Shown here: positions 18,001 to 20,000 of the stretch, one piece after another
Layout: the number at the start of each line of letters is the position of its first letter
Numbering within the stretch: position 1 is the stretch's first letter
Source of the DNA: Actinidia chinensis
Lineage: Eukaryota; Streptophyta; Magnoliopsida; Ericales; Actinidiaceae
Reading direction: 5' to 3'
Length of the DNA: 20,000 nucleotides
Assembly (NCBI GenBank): GCA_009663005.1
Contig: CM018913.1
Span: forward strand, 173,935-193,934
Position numbers and translations under genes: made by a program
The notes under the pieces: model-generated
What the model was told of the DNA's origin: nothing
The model's database searches: none
The model's input: the letters and a program-made list of their open reading frames with translations, nothing else

Positions 18001-20000
18001 CTGTTTTTTTGCCTCACAAATTGATTTCCTGCTTCAGGTAGGTGAAATTTTGGGAACTTTGATCAAAACGTTCAAGGCCTCTTTCTTGCCTTTCTTTGAT
18101 GAGCTGTCGTCCTATCTGACACCTATGTGGGTAAGTTCTCCTACAAGCTACCCCTTCTTGTTTTATGTATTCTTTCACTTCTAATAGCTCTTGTATTGGT
18201 GCACTCTGGTATGTTATATTGTTTTTTACGCAGCCATCTTTAAATTTTTGATTCCATATTCTGTCAATGTTGGAACTTTTGTGCAAGCAGTTCTTTTGCA
18301 TTTTTGCTTTATTGTTTTCATACATATCCTAACGCAGGGGAGGGATAAAACAGCTGAGGAGAGAAGGATAGCTATTTGCATCTTTGATGATGTAGCAGAG
18401 CAGTGTCATGAAGCAGCTCTGAAGTAAGTATTCTTCTCAGAACGTTTACTCAGAAAATGATTGCTGTTCTGACCATTCATCCAAATTTTCTGTACGTGTT
18501 GACCAGATATTATGATACATATCTTCCTTTCCTTTTGGAAGCTTGCAATGATGAGAACCCAGATGTCCGGCAGGTATACACAAAGTACATAATGCTAGAC
18601 TTTAGTCCCCAAGTTCCAGCTGCTTCTGATTGATTTTATTTTATTTTATTTATTTTCAGGCTGCTGTCTACGGACTTGGTGTTTGTGCAGAATTTGGTGG
18701 TTCTGTCATTAAACCTCTTGTTGGAGGTACAATCCGTTTCCATATATCATGGTGTTAATTTCCTTGTATATTCTATTTGAATTCACAGTTTTTTCTTGAC
18801 CTTGCTCAGAGGCTCTTTCAAGGCTAAATGTTGTGATAAGGGATCCTAATGCACTCCAAGCTGAAAATGTAATGGCATATGATAATGCTGTTTCTGCTCT
18901 GGGAAAAATATGTCAGTTCCATCGTGACAGTATAGATTCAGCTCAGGTAATTCCTTTTTCTAGTTGAGTTTTGCTCAACTTTGTAGTAAAGAAAAAAAGA
19001 GTTCTGCAAAAAAATTGTTTATATGCATGCAATATATGTTCCTTGAATTCACCTGGAAACATGAATATGTTTCGAAGAATTTAATATTATTTCCTTATGG
19101 TGTGATGTGGACTTCACCATGAGGAAGAATAGAATTAGGAATGCTAACATTGTGACATGGTAGGGGTTGCACTAATTGAGGATAAGCTTAAGAGAGAATA
19201 GACTTAGGTGGTTTGGACATATATGTCGTAGACATCAAACCTATTGATGCTATAGTAAGGAGAAGTGATATGATTATTGGTAGTGCCAGCAAAAGAGGGA
19301 GGGGTAGACCAAAGTTAACATTGAATGCGGTAGTAAAAAAAAGATATGATTGGATTGAATCATAGTGAACATTTGGCCCTTGATAGAGCTCAATTGCGTA
19401 AAAGGATTCATTTAGTCGACCTCAATTGATTGGGACAAAGGCTTGGTTTGGATTTGGTGTGATGTGGACTTCCCTTGGGCATCCGTAAACAAAAAAGGGT
19501 CTTGTTAGGTAATTTTTAGGCATTCATTAACCAGCATGGGCAACTCTGGAGGTCTGAAAGGGCTTGTATATCTACCTATTTTTTCTATCTTGGTATTTGG
19601 TGCGTTGAAAACAAGATGATAACCAGTTGGTAACTCTCAAGTCTTAAGTGCAGAATTTGACACAGTTTTTTGTTAACTGCATACTTCCTAATTGCAGTGA
19701 TTGTTATAGAGACAGTTTGATTATTGGGTCAGTTCCTTTTCATTTGGGGGATAGCACCAGTTGATAGTCTCACATTTTTAACTCTCATGATGTGTCGGTT
19801 TAAGAAGCATTTCTCAGTTCTTCAGAGCCATTATTGCTGGTTTTGATCTTTTACCAACATCTATTTTTAGTTGTCTTATTAGAACTTAGAGGTTATTACT
19901 TTGTTTTTTGCAATTATATTTGTTGCTTTGATTGGCATTTCCTCATGCTATCATTGCTGAAATTTTTTTTGGCAGGTTGTTCCTCGTGTTACTGCCTGCC
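7892..20000 (+). CDS. Importin-5 (importin-beta-like nuclear import receptor), 18 exons, 3' end outside window
   Basis: This is a karyopherin-beta built of HEAT repeats that carries cargo such as ribosomal proteins and histones through nuclear pores and releases it on RanGTP binding. Exons: 7892-9197, 9736-9933, 12666-12770, 12862-12927, 13020-13184, 13607-13682, 13764-13906, 15510-15645, 15738-15807, 15901-16028, 16141-16197, 17735-17920, 18038-18130, 18338-18423, 18507-18573, 18660-18726, 18810-18946 and 19976 onward. The ATG is certain: it opens 42 codons of typical plant importin-5 N-terminus ([16 protein letters not shown]). The exons total about 3.1 kb, so about 1,000 of roughly 1,110 family residues lie here. 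Exons 3-5 and 8-17 join perfectly in phase. Exons 1, 2, 6, 7 and 18 carry many small indels. As written, the reading frame stops at 8018, so the sequence cannot encode the full protein. Given the clean exons, I favour a functional gene with local sequence errors over a pseudogene. Confidence 0.9.
9198..9735 (+). other. Importin-5 intron 1
   Basis: A T-rich plant intron with donor GTATTG at 9198 and acceptor TTGGCAG ending at 9735. No embedded element was recognised. Confidence 0.6.
9736..9933 (+). pseudogene. Importin-5 exon 2, frame broken
   Basis: It opens with TG ATG ATT AAA AAT TTG GAG (VMIKNLE). [10 protein letters not shown] is then clear at about 9775-9804, followed by shifted versions of WAAINAIGQL and YHQRVLPAL, and DDFQNPRV at the 3' end. 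There are several single-base losses, including one in the CCCCGTG expected near 9924. The donor, GTTAGT at 9934, is intact. Confidence 0.75.
11843..12053 (-). mobile_element. 5'-truncated RTE-type LINE fragment with target-site duplication
   Basis: About 185 bp (11856-12040) of the 3' end of a plant RTE LINE lies antisense to importin. The minus strand shows the end of the reverse-transcriptase ORF (LALDRA...RRIHVAD), then a stop and the characteristic 3' tail with CCGACTCCAATTAATTGGG, ending in GTTTGGTTTGG. GCTTAAATAATAA flanks both sides (11843-11855 and 12041-12053) as a 13-bp target-site duplication. It belongs to the same family as the copy at 19098-19472. Confidence 0.8.
12047..12106. 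repeat. (AAT)n microsatellite grading into (AAC)n
   Basis: The AAT run continues directly out of the right-hand target-site duplication of the neighbouring LINE and ends in four AAC units. It probably grew from the AAATAATAA of the duplicated site. Confidence 0.9.
12666..12770 (+). CDS. Importin-5 exon 3, intact
   Basis: 35 codons, [18 protein letters not shown] to SKLLVLLQ, in phase 0 with an AG acceptor and CAG|GTATAG donor. It is a HEAT-repeat segment with no damage. The match to plant importin-5 is near complete. Confidence 0.92.
12862..12927 (+). CDS. Importin-5 exon 4, intact
   Basis: 22 codons, [20 protein letters not shown], then SQ, flanked by CATTCAG and CAG|GTATAT. It is in phase 0 on both sides. 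Confidence 0.92.
13020..13184 (+). CDS. Importin-5 exon 5, intact
   Basis: 55 codons from [18 protein letters not shown] to KFRDDAKQ, including [17 protein letters not shown]. The acceptor is CAATAG and the donor CAG|GTAATT. The frame stays open past the donor, so reading 13050-13457 as one gene would wrongly include intron. Confidence 0.92.
13432..13450. repeat. (TG)n microsatellite in importin intron 5
   Basis: A TG dinucleotide run of nine to ten units. Confidence 0.9.
13607..13682 (+). pseudogene. Importin-5 exon 6, frameshift near its end
   Basis: [18 protein letters not shown] is open. An extra T in GATCCTTACAAC then moves the frame so that a TAG follows, whereas the shifted frame gives TTSDMIQ as in the family. 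There is also one G more than expected at the donor (CAGGGTATG). The family exon would be 75 nt; this one is 76. Confidence 0.75.
13764..13906 (+). pseudogene. Importin-5 exon 7 (acidic loop), frame broken many times
   Basis: It starts AWA, then degenerate RLCK, PDLLPYMS, MPP and KL-DVT pieces appear in changing frames. It ends with the acidic run [10 protein letters not shown], the loop that in importin-beta proteins contacts RanGTP. It is 143 nt, about 10 nt short of expectation, in line with a series of one-base deletions. The donor is probably GTGAAC at 13907. Confidence 0.7.
14129..14171 (+). pseudogene. Fragment of plastid trnH-GUG (5' half through anticodon arm)
   Basis: 43 bases match the plastid tRNA-His gene from GATGTAG through the anticodon stem-loop GTGGATTGTGAATCCAC (GTG anticodon, perfect 7-bp stem). 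I count three differences from the sequence I remember: one C-to-G and two C-to-T. The match stops after CCACCA, so the T arm and acceptor 3' strand are missing and no tRNA can form. It is organellar DNA moved to the nucleus, as plant mitochondria also carry a plastid-derived trnH. Confidence 0.7.
14300..14720 (-). pseudogene. Plastid insertion (NUPT): 16S rRNA 3' end and rrn16-trnI spacer
   Basis: Read on the minus strand, 14631-14604 shows the 16S 3' end, GGCTGGATTACCTCCTTTC (normally GGATCACCTCC, with the anti-Shine-Dalgarno core kept). It is followed by spacer words I recall from plastid rrn16-trnI: CTAATGCT, TTGGTTTGA, ACTTGAGATGGAAGT, GAAGTAAGACCAAGCTTAGG, GTCGGAACAAGTTGATAGG, CCTTTTTGGGTCCCCAT and GCTTTTGGCATAGC. 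Order and spacing are preserved with many substitutions. A further 16S-like GTTCGTAGCAAGGT appears near 14703-14716, separated by sequence that does not fit. It is non-functional DNA within an intron. Confidence 0.75.
14395..14430. repeat. G homopolymer of 21 within G-rich tract
   Basis: G runs at 14395-14415, then AT, seven G, AT and four G. It lies where the plastid spacer has a shorter C run on the opposite strand, so it is a homopolymer expansion inside the NUPT. It could form G-quadruplexes, and its length is hard to sequence reliably. Confidence 0.85.
14827..14967. mobile_element. Stowaway-like MITE fragment
   Basis: CTCTCCGTCCATATCACGTG followed by TCCGTC resembles the Stowaway terminus CTCCCTCCGTCC...GTCC, and the matching inverted GGACACTTA occurs at 14959-14967. 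The distal GGACGGAGGGAG end is missing, so it is truncated or degenerate. Confidence 0.4.
15163..15361 (+). mobile_element. tRNA-derived SINE
   Basis: A perfect pol III box B, GGTTCAAATCC (15205-15215), lies about 30 bases after a degenerate box A-like CCACTAAGTGGC (15174-15185). The body contains TGTTCCCCTCGGATTAGTCG, a phrase I associate with plant Au-type SINEs, and ends with GAGTTATCAAAAGAAAAAAAA. I could not identify a target-site duplication. An open frame crossing it (15093-15335) is not a gene. Confidence 0.7.
15510..15645 (+). CDS. Importin-5 exon 8, intact
   Basis: 136 nt, one base plus 45 codons: [20 protein letters not shown], then [19 protein letters not shown], then FPWIDQ. It immediately follows the acidic loop of exon 7. 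The donor is CAG|GTTGGT. Confidence 0.92.
15738..15807 (+). CDS. Importin-5 exon 9, intact
   Basis: [19 protein letters not shown], then AAVS plus one base, so the junction codon G|CT is completed by exon 10. The acceptor is TTGACAG and the donor G|GTACAC. Confidence 0.92.
15901..16028 (+). CDS. Importin-5 exon 10, intact
   Basis: 128 nt: [20 protein letters not shown], then [19 protein letters not shown], then ALHK. The acceptor is TTTTCAG and the donor AAG|GTGGTA. Confidence 0.92.
16141..16197 (+). CDS. Importin-5 exon 11, intact
   Basis: 19 codons, [19 protein letters not shown], in phase 0. The acceptor is TTTACAG and the donor CAG|GTTCTC. Confidence 0.92.
16198..17734 (+). other. Importin-5 intron 11, 1.5 kb
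   Basis: An AT-rich intron with donor GTTCTC and acceptor TTTCAG at 17734. The only clear structure is the direct and inverted repeat cluster at about 16956-17040. No mobile element was recognised. Confidence 0.6.
16956..17044. repeat. Direct repeat pair with overlapping inverted repeat
   Basis: GACATGGCAATTTTGAAAAC occurs at 16974-16993 and 17004-17023. CATGATAGG at about 16957-16965 pairs perfectly with CCTATCATG at about 16994-17002, forming a possible stem around the first copy. A GGGCAGGGCAGGGTAGGG tract follows at 17034-17051. Confidence 0.75.
17735..17920 (+). CDS. Importin-5 exon 12, intact
   Basis: 62 codons, [19 protein letters not shown], then [19 protein letters not shown], then a strongly acidic [20 protein letters not shown] and VFDQ. 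The basic-then-acidic linker is a hallmark of this family. Donor CAA|GTTCGT. Confidence 0.92.
18038..18130 (+). CDS. Importin-5 exon 13, intact
   Basis: 31 codons, [20 protein letters not shown], then [11 protein letters not shown]. The acceptor is GCTTCAG and the donor TGG|GTAAGT. Confidence 0.92.
18338..18423 (+). CDS. Importin-5 exon 14, intact
   Basis: [20 protein letters not shown], then EQCHEAAL plus two bases of the next Lys codon. The acceptor is ACGCAG and the donor AA|GTAAGT. Confidence 0.92.
18507..18573 (+). CDS. Importin-5 exon 15, intact
   Basis: Completes Lys, then [20 protein letters not shown] and RQ. The acceptor is GACCAG and the donor CAG|GTATAC. Confidence 0.92.
18660..18726 (+). 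CDS. Importin-5 exon 16, intact
   Basis: [20 protein letters not shown], then VG plus one base. The acceptor is TTTTCAG and the donor G|GTACAA. Confidence 0.92.
18810..18946 (+). CDS. Importin-5 exon 17, intact
   Basis: 137 nt: [20 protein letters not shown], then [18 protein letters not shown], then RDSIDSAQ. The acceptor is GCTCAG and the donor CAG|GTAATT. It is part of the C-terminal HEAT array. Confidence 0.92.
18947..19975 (+). other. Importin-5 intron 17, 1.0 kb
   Basis: Donor GTAATT, acceptor TTGGCAG at 19975. It holds the sense-oriented LINE at 19098-19472. Outside that I see nothing. Confidence 0.65.
19098..19472 (+). mobile_element. 5'-truncated RTE-type LINE with 18-bp target-site duplication
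   Basis: TGGTGTGATGTGGACTTC occurs at 19098-19115 and 19455-19472. Between them, 339 bp show the C-terminal part of a plant RTE reverse-transcriptase ORF in broken frames: [16 protein letters not shown] (about 19188-19235), [17 protein letters not shown] (about 19291-19341), and RKRIH with VDLN up to the stop. Then comes the family 3' end, AATTGATTGGGACAAAGGC. The identical target-site duplication suggests an insertion not much older than the ORF decay implies, or a copy made from an already defective RNA. Confidence 0.88.
19976..20000 (+). CDS. Importin-5 exon 18, first 25 bases, apparently indel-bearing
   Basis: After the CAG acceptor the exon reads VVPRVTAC, where the family has VVPAWL.CLP. 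Adding a few single bases would restore that, so the damaged pattern returns at the window edge. Confidence 0.65.

Noticed and set aside
1..20000. A new defence, secretion or biosynthetic system
   Set aside because: Nothing beyond two housekeeping genes and repeat or organelle remnants is supported by the sequence.

Overview
The window is nuclear DNA from a flowering plant, most likely a eudicot. It is AT-rich, has short exons with GT..AG introns, and carries plant-type transposon remnants, microsatellites and a piece of plastid DNA. The species cannot be named from what is visible.

Two protein-coding genes are recognisable and face away from each other. At the left edge, on the minus strand (178-683, running off the window), are the first three exons of a bacterial-type peptidyl-tRNA hydrolase (Pth/CRS2 family). 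From 7892 to the right edge, on the plus strand, is a plant importin-5 (importin-beta-like karyopherin, HEAT-repeat protein). It has 18 exons in the window, ending roughly 100 residues short of the usual C-terminus. From memory, the Arabidopsis importin-5 gene EMB2734 (At5g19820) and a Pth gene (At5g19830) have consecutive locus numbers, so this pair looks like conserved microsynteny.

The main oddity is that the coding sequence is a mosaic. Importin exons 3-5 and 8-17, and Pth exons 2-3, are perfectly open and join in phase. Importin exons 1, 2, 6, 7 and 18 and Pth exon 1 carry many one- or two-base indels, yet the family's peptide is still legible piece by piece in shifting frames. Uniform pseudogene decay does not produce this. 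Unpolished assembly patches are the simplest reading, and a real recent pseudogene is the alternative.

Layout: 1-683 Pth; 684-7700 a gene-poor spacer with degenerate TIR elements, microsatellites, and two GC-richer islands (about 1600-1816 and 3780-3880) that may be unrecognised first exons or promoters; 7700-7891 importin promoter and leader; 7892-20000 importin. Its introns hold two 5'-truncated RTE-type LINEs of one family with target-site duplications (11843-12053 and 19098-19472), a tRNA-derived SINE (about 15163-15361), a Stowaway-like fragment (about 14827-14967), and a plastid insertion (about 14129-14720) joining part of trnH to the 16S rRNA 3' end and rrn16-trnI spacer.

I found no CRISPR array, operon, phage or other new molecular system. 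The notable observations concern gene integrity, the organelle insertion and the repeats.
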